Assembly: GCF_041381155.1 (NCBI RefSeq)
Contig: NC_091145.1
Coordinates: 41,319,697 to 41,383,696, forward strand
Length of the DNA: 64,000 nucleotides
From: Argopecten irradians
Taxonomy: Eukaryota > Mollusca > Bivalvia > Pectinida > Pectinidae
Direction: 5' to 3'
Position numbers and translations under genes: made by a program. This document shows positions 24,601-34,207 of this stretch, piece by piece (the first letter of the stretch is position 1; each line of letters opens with the position of its first letter). The notes under the pieces are model-generated. The model worked only from the letters and a program-made list of their open reading frames with translations, was not told where the DNA came from and searched no databases.

Positions 24601-27600
24601 TGGGTACATGTGTGACAAATTTAACCACATATCAGACATTTGGTACATTCCTTTGTTTATGGGTACAAGTGTGACAAATTTAACCACATATAAGACATTT
24701 GATACATTCCTTTGTTTATGGGTACACGTGTGACAAATTTAACCACATATCAGACATTTGGTACATTCCTTTGTTTATGGGTACACGTGTGACAAATTTA
24801 ACCACATATCAGACATTTGATACATTCCTTTGTTTATGGGTACAGTGTGACAAATTTAACCACATATCAGACATTTGGTACATTCCTTTGTTTATGGGTA
24901 CACGTGTGACAAATTTAACCACATATCAGACATTTGATACATTCCTTTGTTTATGGGTACAAGTGTGACAAATTTAACCAAATATCAGACATTTGGTACA
25001 TTCCTTTGTTTATGGGTACACGTGTGACAAATTTAACCACATATCAGACATTTGGTACATTCCTTTGTTTATGGGTACACGTGTGACAAATTTAACCACA
25101 TATAAGACATTTGGTACATTCCTTTGTTTATGGGTACAAGTGTGACAAATTTAACCACATATCAGACATTTGGTACATTCCTTTGTTTATGGGTACACGT
25201 GTGACAAATTTAACCACATATCAGACATTTGGTACATTCCTTTGTTTATGGGTACACCTGTGACAAATTTAACCACATATCAGACATTTGGTACATCCCT
25301 TGTTAATGGGTACATGTGTGACAAATTTAACCACATATCAGACATTTGGTACATTCCTTTTTATGGGTACAACGTGTGACAAATTTAACCACATATCAGA
25401 CATTTGGTACATTCCTTTGTTTATGGGTACACGTGTGACAAATTTAACCACATATCAGACATTTGGTACATTCCTTTGTTTATGGGTACACCTGTGACAA
25501 ATTTAACCACATATCAGACATTTGGTACATCCCTTGTTAATGGGTACATGTGTGACAAATTTAACCACATATCAGACATTTGGTACATTCCTTCTTATGG
25601 GTACAAGTGTGACAAATTTAACCACATATCAGACATTTGGTACATTCCTTTGTTTATGGGTACAAGTGTGACAAATTTAACCACATATAAGACATTTGAT
25701 ACATTCCTTTGTTTATGGGTACACATGTGACAAATTTGACCACATATCAGACATTTGGTACATTCCTTTGTTTATGGGTACACGTGTGACAAATTTAACC
25801 ACATATAAGACATTTGGTACATTCCTTTGTTTATGGGTACAAGTGTGACAAATTTAACCACATATAAGACATTTGATACATTCCTTTGTTTATGGGTACA
25901 CGTGTGACAAAATTTAACCACATATCCGACATTTGGTACATTCCTTTGTTTATGGGTACAAGTGTGACAAATTTAACCACATATAAGACATTTGATACAT
26001 TCCTTTGTTTATGGGTACACATGTGACAAATTTAACCACATATCAGACATTTGGTACATTCCTTTGTTTATGGGTACACGTGTGACAAATTTAACCACAT
26101 ATAAGACATTTGGTACATTCCTTTGTTTATGGGTACAAGTGTGACAAATTTAACCACATATCAGACATTTGGTACATTCCTTTGTTTATGGGTACACGTG
26201 TGACAAATTTAACCACATATCAGACATTTGATACATTCCTTTGTTTATGGGTACAAGTGTGACAAATTTAACCAAATATCAGACATTTGGTACATTCCTT
26301 TGTTTATGGGTACACGTGTGACAAATTTAACCACATATCAGACATTTGGTACATTCCTTTGTTTATGGGTACACGTGTGACAAATTTAACCACATATAAG
26401 ACATTTGGTACATTCCTTTGTTTATGGGTACAAGTGTGACAAATTTAACCACATATCAGACATTTGGTACATTCCTTTGTTTATGGGTACACGTGTGACA
26501 AATTTAACCACATATCAGACATTTGGTACATTCCTTTGTTTATGGGTACACCTGTGACAAATTTAACCACATATCAGACATTTGGTACATCCCTTTGTTA
26601 ATGGGTACATGTGTGACAAATTTAACCACATATCAGACATTTGGTACATTCCTTTGTTTATGGGTACAAGTGTGACAAATTTAACCACATATCAGACATT
26701 TGGTACATTCCTTTGTTTATGGGTACACGTGTGACAAATTTAACCACATATCAGACATTTGGTACATTCCTTTGTTTATGGGTACACGTGTGACAAATTT
26801 AACCACATATCAGACATTTGGTACATTCCTTTGTTTATGGGTACACGTGTGACAAATTTAACCACATATAAGACATTTGGTACATTCCTTTGTTTATGGG
26901 TACACATGTGACAAATTTAACCACATATAAGACATTTGATACATCCCTTTGTTTATGGGTACACGTTTGACAAATTTAACCACATATCAGACATTTGATA
27001 CATTCCTTTGTTTATGGGTACAAGTGTGACAAATTTAACCAAATATCAGACATTTGGTACATTCCTTTGTTTATGGGTACACGTGTGACAAATTTAACCA
27101 CATATCAGACATTTGGTACATTCCTTTGTTTATGGGTACAAGTGTGACAAATTTAACCACATATAAGACATTTGGTACATTCCTTTGTTTATGGGTACAA
27201 GTGTGACAAATTTAACCACATATCAGACATTTGGTACATTCCTTTGTTTATGGGTACACGTGTGACAAATTTAACCACATATCAGACATTTGGTACATTC
27301 CTTTGTTTATGGGTACACCTGTGACAAATTTAACCACATATCAGACATTTGGTACATCCCTTGTTAATGGGTACATGTGTGACAAATTTAACCACATATC
27401 AGACATTTGGTACATTCCTTCTTATGGGTACAAGTGTGACAAATTTAACCACATATCAGACATTTGGTACATTCCTTTGTTTATGGGTACACGTGTGACA
27501 AATTTAACCACATATCAGACATTTGGTACATTCCTTTGTTTATGGGTACACCTGTGACAAATTTAACCACATATCAGACATTTGGTACATTCCTTTGTTT

Positions 27601-30600
27601 ATGGGTACAAGTGTGACAAATTTAACCACATATCAGACATTTGGTACATTCCTTTGTTTATGGGTACACGTGTGACAAATTTAACCACATATCAGACATT
27701 TGGTACATTCCTTTGTTTATGGGTACAAGTGTGACAAATTTAACCACATATAAGACATTTGATACATTCCTTTGTTTATGGGTACACATGTGACAAATTT
27801 AACCACATATCAGACATTTGGTACATTCCTTTGTTTATGGGTACACGTGTGACAAATTTAACCACATATCCGACATTTGGTACATTCCTTTGTTTATGGG
27901 TACAAGTGTGACAAATTTAACCACATATAAGACATTTGATACATTCCTTTGTTTATGGGTACACGTGTGACAAATTTAACCACATATCCGACATTTGGTA
28001 CATTCCTTTGTTTATGGGTACAAGTGTGACAAATTTAACCACATATAAGACATTTGATACATTCCTTTGTTTATGGGTACACATGTGACAAATTTAACCA
28101 CATATCAGACATTTGGTACATTCCTTTGTTTATGGGTACACGTGTGACAAATTTAACCACATATAAGACATTTGGTACATTCCTTTGTTTATGGGTACAA
28201 GTGTGACAAATTTAACCACATATCAGACATTTGGTACATTCCTTTGTTTATGGGTACACATGTGACAAATTTAACCACATATAAGACATTTGGTACATTC
28301 CTTTGTTTATGGGTACAAGTGTGACAAATTTAACCACATATAAGACATTTGATACATTCCTTTGTTTATGGGTACACGTGTGACAAATTTAACCACATAT
28401 CAGACATTTGATACATTCCTTTGTTTATGGGTACAAGTGTGACAAATTTAACCACATATCAGACATTTGGTACATTCCTTTGTTTATGGGTACACGTGTG
28501 ACAAATTTAACCACATATCAGACATTTGGTACATTCCTTTGTTTATGGGTACACCTGTGACAAATTTAACCACATATCAGACATTTGGTACATTCCTTCT
28601 TATGGGTACAAGTGTGACAAATTTAACCACATATCAGACATTTGGTACATTCCTTTGTTTATGGGTACAAGTGTGACAAATTTAAACCACATATCAGACA
28701 TTTGGTACATTCCTTTGTTTATGGGTACAAGTGTGACAAATTTAACCACATATAAGACATTTGATACATTCCTTTGTTTATGGGTACACATGTGACAAAT
28801 TTAACCACATATCAGACATTTGGTACATTCCTTTGTTTATGGGTACACGTGTGACAAATTTAACCAATATAAGACATTTGGTACATTCCTTTGTTTATGG
28901 GTACAAGTGTGACAAATTTAACCACATATAAGACATTTGATACATTCCTTTGTTTATGGGTACACGTGTGACAAATTTAACCACATATCCGACATTTGGT
29001 ACATTCCTTTGTTTATGGGTACAAGTGTGACAAAATTTAACCACATATAAGACATTTGATACATTCCTTTGTTTATGGGTACACATGTGACAAATTTAAC
29101 CACATATCAGACATTTGGTACATTCCTTTGTTTATGGGTACAAGTGTGACAAATTTAACCACATATAAGACATTTGGTACATTCCTTTGTTTATGGGTAC
29201 AAGTGTGACAAATTTAACCACATATCAGACATTTGGTACATTCCTTTGTTTATGGGTACACGTGTGACAAATTTAACCACATATAAGACATTTGGTACAT
29301 TCCTTTGTTTATGGGTACACATGTGACAAATTTAACCACATATAAGACATTTGATACATCCCTTTGTTTATGGGTACACGTGTGACAAATTTAACCACAT
29401 ATCAGACATTTGATACATTCCTTTGTTTATGGGTACAAGTGTGACAAATTTAACCACATATCAGACATTTGGTACATTCCTTTGTTTATGGGTACACGTG
29501 TGACAAATTTAACCACATATCAGACATTTGATACATTCCTTTGTTTATGGGTACAAGTGTGACAAATTTAACCACATATCAGACATTTGGTACATTCCTT
29601 TGTTTATGGGTACACGTGTGACAAATTTAACCACCAGACATTGTACATTCCTTTGTTTATGGTACATTTGGTACATTCCTTTGTTTATGGGTACACGTGT
29701 GACAAATTTAACCACATATAAGACATTTGGTACATTCCTTTTGTTTATGTGGTACAAGTGTGAGGTGACAAATTTAAACATATCAGACATTTGGTACATT
29801 CCTTTGTTTATGGGTCACGTGTGACAAATTTAACCACATATCAGACATTTGGTACATTCCTTTTTATGGGTACACCTGTGACAAATTTAACCACATATCA
29901 GACATTTGGTACATCCCTTGTTAATGGGTACATGTGTGACAAATTTAACCACATATCAGACATTTGGTACATTCTTTCTTATGGGTACAAGTGTGACAAA
30001 TTTAACCACATATAAGACATTTGGTACATTCCTTTGTTTATGGGTACAAGTGTGACAAATTTAACCACATATCAGACATTTGGTACATTCCTTTGTTTAT
30101 GGGTACACGTGTGACAAATTTAACCACATATCAGACATTTGGTACATTCCTTTGTTTATGGGTACACCTGTGACAAATTTAACCACATATCAGACATTTG
30201 GTACATCCCTTGTTAATGGGTACATGTGTGACAAATTTAACCACATATCAGACATTTGGTACATTCCTTCTTATGGGTACAAGTGTGACAAATTTAACCA
30301 CATATCAGACATTTGGTACATTCCTTTGTTTATGGGTACACGTGTGACAAATTTAACCACATATCAGACATTTGGTACATTCCTTTGTTTATGGGTACAC
30401 GTGTGACAAATTTAACCACATATCAGAAATTTGGTTCATTCCTTTGTGATCAGCTTGTTGGTCTGATTGGTTTAATGTACTATTAACAGCCAGGGTCATT
30501 TAAGGACTTGCAAGGTTTAGGAGGTGGAGAAAAGCCAGAGTAACCGTAGAAAAATCATCTGCCTATGGTCAGTACCTGACAACTGCCCAACATGGGATTC

Positions 30601-30991
30601 AAACTCGAAACCCAGAGGTGGAGTGCTTGTGGTAATTGTAGCTATACTATAGTGTAATGTATTAGTTGTGTATTTCAGGCCTACTATACTATAGTGTAAT
30701 GTATTGGTTTTGTATTTCAGGCCTACTGTACTATAGTGTAATGTATTGATTGTGTATTTCAGGCCTACTGTACTATAGTGTAATGTATTGGTTGTGTATT
30801 TCAGGCCTACCGTCACCAGTAAACCCTCACCCAAACAGCCAAAATCTACCACTGTCAAACACTCCGCCTTGCCAAGATGGGTCAAGTTTCTAGTGTTTGT
30901 TGGTGTTTTCTTCTTTGCATACCTTGTGTACCTCAACATGGAAAAAAGTGGAAGCAGAGTACCCAAAATAACAAAAGGCCCAGCTTCTTAA
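15664..30991 (+). CDS. TMPO: LAP2/thymopoietin-like LEM-domain inner nuclear membrane protein, six coding exons
   Basis: Coding exons 15664-15873, 17191-17347, 17483-17575, 20772-20799, 21183-21311, 30805-30991. All junctions are GT/AG and phases join, giving 267 aa. Residues 1-45 form a LEM-like domain (LTKAKLKEELLQHNIPLP..YIDLYTEHV), the DNA-binding type seen at the LAP2 N-terminus. Residues ~99-140 form the LEM domain (LTDAELAQELRSRGADPGPV, TTRKVYEKKLLKL) that binds BAF. A basic, Pro/Thr-rich linker with RTPTRRVTRTPKK follows. Near the C-terminus a transmembrane helix (about 234-249, FLVFVGVFFFAYLVYL) is preceded by WVK and followed by a ~17-residue luminal tail, as in LAP2-beta. It is shorter than vertebrate LAP2-beta (~450 aa). 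Expected role: tethering chromatin and lamin at the inner nuclear membrane. Emerin and MAN1 lack the paired LEM-like plus LEM layout. The exact 5' end and any alternative exons are unseen. Confidence 0.9.
15874..16243. other. TMPO intron 1, 5' part
   Basis: A+T-rich intron sequence after the GTAAGAAAG donor; no gene or repeat recognised before the TIR element at 16244. Confidence 0.6.
16244..17146. mobile_element. 903-bp TIR element with TTGT target duplication
   Basis: Left end TGGGTGCGTTCAGAA; right end inverted TGGGTGTGTTCAGAA. A perfect 4-bp direct repeat TTGT flanks it (16240-16243, 17147-17150). The interior has ACCAATGGTGG/ACCATTGGTATACCATTGG motifs and no transposase. A 4-bp duplication is unusual (Sola-type transposons make 4 bp); family unassigned. 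In TMPO intron 1, ending 44 bp before exon 2. Confidence 0.65.
17631..19180. mobile_element. hAT-like non-autonomous element, 1550 bp
   Basis: Both ends read inward as CAGGGGTGTACAATTC, flanked by AATAC (17626-17630 and 19181-19185). Subterminal CTAGCCC/GGGCTAG boxes occur near both ends. A ~52-bp unit with TTTCATATAGATTTATTTTA is tandemly doubled at about 18292-18393. CAGGG termini suggest hAT, though the 5-bp match is shorter than the usual 8. No transposase seen. Lies in TMPO intron 3. Confidence 0.7.
19186..20771. other. TMPO intron 3, 3' part
   Basis: A+T-rich with poly(T) runs (19935-19955, 20060-20073). It holds one copy of a dispersed repeat (20131-20310) and two GGTAGA..CGGTAG direct motifs (about 19633 and 20645). 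No exon-like ORF with splice sites found. Confidence 0.55.
20131..20310 (+). repeat. Dispersed repeat copy 1
   Basis: Shares ATTACGATTGCAAA, CATTAAAAACGTGAGTAAAT, GTATTTGTTTTTGAA-like and TTGAAAGGCCAG blocks, in the same order, with 62735-62910. Diverged copies of an unidentified interspersed element. Confidence 0.7.
21320..21775. repeat. ~53-bp minisatellite next to TMPO exon 5 donor, about 8 copies
   Basis: Units of variable length with GTCAACCAAATTACAATAAA, GGATTGATAATGATACGG and GTGTAGCTACACATG. The first recognisable unit starts within ~20 bases of the exon 5 splice donor (21312). Lies in TMPO intron 5. Confidence 0.8.
21776..22232. other. TMPO intron 5 segment before the 59-bp array
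   Basis: A+T-rich. Contains a short inverted pair, AAGTTGTCTTGAAA near 22067 and TTTCAAGACAACTT near 22149. No gene seen. Confidence 0.55.
22233..30447. repeat. 59-bp minisatellite array, about 139 units (8.2 kb)
   Basis: Near-identical 59-bp units containing TTCCTTTGTTTATGGGTACA, GTGACAAATTTAACCACATA and AGACATTTGGTACA. Two sites vary most: ACACGTG/ACAAGTG/ACATGTG/ACACCTG and ATATCAGAC/ATATAAGAC/ATATCCGAC. The array is bounded by TTTGCGATCAG (22217) and TTTGTGATCAG (30443). Because 59 is not a multiple of 3, the long ORFs in it only slide through frames and encode nothing credible. It fills most of TMPO intron 5. Confidence 0.97.
30470..30645 (-). repeat. tRNA-derived SINE fragment, bivalve V-SINE type
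   Basis: On the minus strand CCACCTCTGGGTTTCGAG (degraded B-box arm) is followed by CCCATGTTGGGCAGTTGTC, CTCCACCTCCTAAACC and CTTAAATGACCCTGGCTG. I recognise this order from memory as the central and 3' body of a SINE common in bivalves. It lies between the 59-bp array and the last TMPO exon. Confidence 0.65.
30637..30810 (+). repeat. 42-bp repeat carrying four copies of the TMPO 3' splice acceptor
   Basis: The block TATTTCAG|GCCTAC recurs with exon-side positions 30679, 30721, 30763 and 30805, exactly 42 bp apart. Each is preceded by ACTATAGTGTAATGTATT. Only the last (30805) opens into the conserved coding exon. Confidence 0.93.
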
Positions 30992-32045
30992 ATTGGAGGA
31001 AAACCAGGGGCAAACCAGAAAGTGCACAAAGCAAGAAATGGGAGAGCATTTATTGATGTGAACACAGTTTATATATCTAATCATCGAGAATGGAAAAATA
31101 TGTCTGATCTCCTATAATTAAGACTTGGACGAGAAAGCCCAAGAGGTCAATATCTATTTTACTTATGGAACAAATGGATACAAGAAATCTGCTTAAAAGT
31201 ACATCATCAAGACATGGGTTTATTTAGAACATTTGTTCTGTAATGGAGTGACCTGATGATGTGCTGGTTTTATTTATTTAGTGTATATTATAAATCATTG
31301 GATGAATTGAAAGGAACATAAAGTCACCATGCTTCTGAATTCATGTCAAAATCAATTGGGAAAAAAATATTTTGAATATTCATCAATATTTGTTATTTGT
31401 ACATTTTTGAGATATTTGAAAGATTGTTATATCTTGTATGTTTGTAAAATTAAGGCACAATTTGTAATACATTAATATGTTGTTGACTGGAAATATGTTT
31501 GAGAGATATTCATTGTGACCACAACAACACAAGTTATTTCCCTAATATAACCCTAATATAAACATCATTTCTGTCAAGTCTCTGTTCTTGTGTATCATTT
31601 ATGGAATAGCCTCCGAGTTAGATTTTGCATTTAAATTATTGAAATATTCACTTCTTATAATGTTTGAATTCTGCTCATCATCAATGTATGTATTGTATGA
31701 TAATGCCACTATATATCACTCATCACGTCGCCATTGTTGTATAGTTGATAGCATCTGTTGTTAAATGTGTATTCCAGTCCTACAAATGGTTTGTAAGAAG
31801 TAAACCTAACACAATTTATTATAAGTCTGAAAATATGACCAGAAGCCTTCTTCAAGGTCTATAAGAGGTTAATTCTGTAAGGAAAGCGATGAGATTGCCA
31901 ATACCTGCGTAGTTGTTGTCTAGTCTTGTCACAATGAAGTTGACTTCTGTCTGTAAGAGGTCATTACCTTGTGGTTTACACAAATCATTGTTAATTGTAC
32001 AGTTTTTTCCATAATAAGCTTTGTTATATGCCTTCGTGTAATAAA
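30992..32045 (+). other. Probable TMPO 3' UTR with poly(A) signal at 32040-32045
   Basis: About 1.05 kb of A+T-rich sequence follows the stop codon, with no other gene visible. The first canonical AATAAA I found is at 32040-32045, just before the repeat at 32160. Confidence 0.5.
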
Positions 32046-32159
32046 AGTGATATTTTGTAGTTTTTTTGTACAGTCGTGATTTGTTTCTAGTATGGAAATC
32101 GTTAATGAATAATAATTTACAAATTATACATGAAAACTTGATTACTGCTACTTGGTTTT

Positions 32160-33912
32160 TTTCTTTTGACACTGGTCCAAAGGACCAAGGAGAGCTTAAG
32201 CCATATCCTGATTGCGTCCGGCGATCCTTCGTCTGTACCGTCCGGTCGTACCGTCTGTCCGTTCGTCCGTCCGTCCGTCACCGTGCCGTCAACAATCGAC
32301 TTCTTTCTCCATAAACCGCTGGGTCGGATATCAAGCAAAATTTGGCTGGTAGTATCCTTAAGGGCTACTAACTGAAAATTGTTAACAAATGATGGGGTCC
32401 TGACTCCCCACAGGGGCCGAGGGCGGGGCCAAAAGGGGTCAATTTTGGACTATTTCCTAATTAAACTACTTCTTCTCTGAAACCAATGGGCATAGGAATA
32501 GCACCCATAAAGCAATGGTAGCATCCCTTAATAGGGTGGGGATTCAAAATTGTACAAATGATGGGGGTGGCTGACCCCCCGGGGGCCTTTGAAAAAAAAA
32601 CAAAAAGGGGCGGGGTCAAATGAGGTCCATTTGGCTATTTCCATATAAACGACTTCTTCTCTGAAACCAAGCATGGGATAGAACCCATAATGCAATGGTA
32701 GCATCCTTATAGGGTGGGGATTCAAAATTGTACAAATGATGGGGCTGACCCCCTGGGGGCCTGAGGGGGGCGGGGTCAAATGGGGTCAATTTGGCTATTT
32801 CCATATAAACGACTTCTTCTCTGAAACTAAGCATGAGATAGCACTCATAATGCAATGGTAGTATCATTATAGGGTAGGGATTAAAAATTGTACAAATGAT
32901 GTGGCTGACCCCCCGGGGGCCTGAGGGACGGAGTCAAAAGGGGTCAATTTGGCTATTTCCATATAAACGACTTCTTCTCTGAAACCAAGCATGGGATAGC
33001 ACCCATAATGCAATGGTAGCATCCTTATAGGTTGGGGATTCAAAATTGTACAAATGATGGGGCTGACCCCCAGGGGGCCTGAGGGGCGGGGTCAAAAGGG
33101 GCCAATTTGGCTATTTCCATATAAACGACTTCTTCTCTGAAACTAAGCATGGTATAGCACCCATAATGCAATGGTAGCATCTTTATAGGGTGGGGATTCA
33201 AAAATTGTGGAAATGATGGGGCTGACCCCCAGGGGGCCTGAGGGGCGGGGTCGAAAGTGGCCAATTTGGCTATTTCCATATAAACGACTTCTTCTCTGAA
33301 ACTAAGCACGGTATAGCACCCATAATACAATGGTAGTATTCTTATAGTGTGGGAATTCAAAATTGTGCAAATGATAGGGCTGAACCCCCGGGGGCCTGAG
33401 GGGCGGGGTCAAAAGTTGTCAATTTCCATATAAATGACTTTTTCTCTGCAACTTAACATGGGATTACGCTCATAATGCAATGTTACATCCTTATAGGGTT
33501 TGGATTCAAAATTTGCAAATGATGGGGCTGACCCCCCTGGGCCTGAAGGGTGGGGTCAAAAGGGGTCAATTTAGCTATTTCCATATAAACGACTTCTTCT
33601 CTGCAACTAAGAATGGAAGAGCACTTATAATGCAATGGTAGCATCCTTATAGGGTTGGGATTTGAAATTGTACAAATGATGCGAGGTCAAAAGGTCAAAT
33701 TAGGCTACTATTTTCATATAAATTACTTTGTCTCTGAACCTATGTATTGGATAGCATATTTGTATGGTATCAATAGCATCATTGTATGGTTGTGATTCAA
33801 AATTAAACTTTGGGAGTCAATTTTGCTTATTTTTCTAATTGTCTGAGTCTTGTGATAATTACTAACGAAAAACCAGGTGAGCGATACAGGCCCTCTGGGC
33901 CTCTTGTTTCTT
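32160..33912 (-). repeat. 'AGAGGCCC' repeat, fourth core type, minus orientation
   Basis: Read on the minus strand it starts ACAAGAGGCCCAGAGGGCC and TGTATCGCTCACCTGG (33908-33870). About nine copies of a ~155-bp core follow; their plus-strand motifs are ATTTCCATATAAACGACTTC, CACCCATAATGCAATGGTAG and GGGGCTGACCCCC. It ends in an (ACGG)n tract (32287-32228). The head matches 13127 but the core differs. It separates the TMPO and RENBP 3' ends. Confidence 0.8.
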
Positions 33913-34207
33913 TTGCAATGGGTGTATCATTCTGAACTGGGTATAGAGACATTACAATACAAAAAAGCATTATTTGAATGAAAAGAATTTTTGATATGAA
34001 TATATATATATATTCCATAGATTACTTGTAAACAACAGATAATGCCATCACTTTGTGGTTAGTGACCATTACATGTACTGTTCAGCAGTATATGGCCAAT
34101 TGGCATGAACTGTGTCTAGTCCTTACAAATTTGATGACAATATTGTTGATTTGATATAGCCATTTTATATCCCATGCAGTCATCAATATAGGTCTCGTCA
34201 TAATGTT

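Noticed and set aside
22233..30447. Many 60-108 aa ORFs with 'LFMGT..NLTTYQTF' repeats, suggesting a repetitive secreted protein
   Set aside because: The unit is 59 bp, so reading frame shifts every unit and the same bases are translated in all three frames. There is no start/stop organisation and no splice context. It is intronic minisatellite.
30517..30966. 149-aa minus-strand ORF with 'VGLKYTTNTLHYS' repeats
   Set aside because: It is created by the 42-bp acceptor repeat (42 is divisible by 3) plus the SINE and lies antisense to TMPO exon 6.
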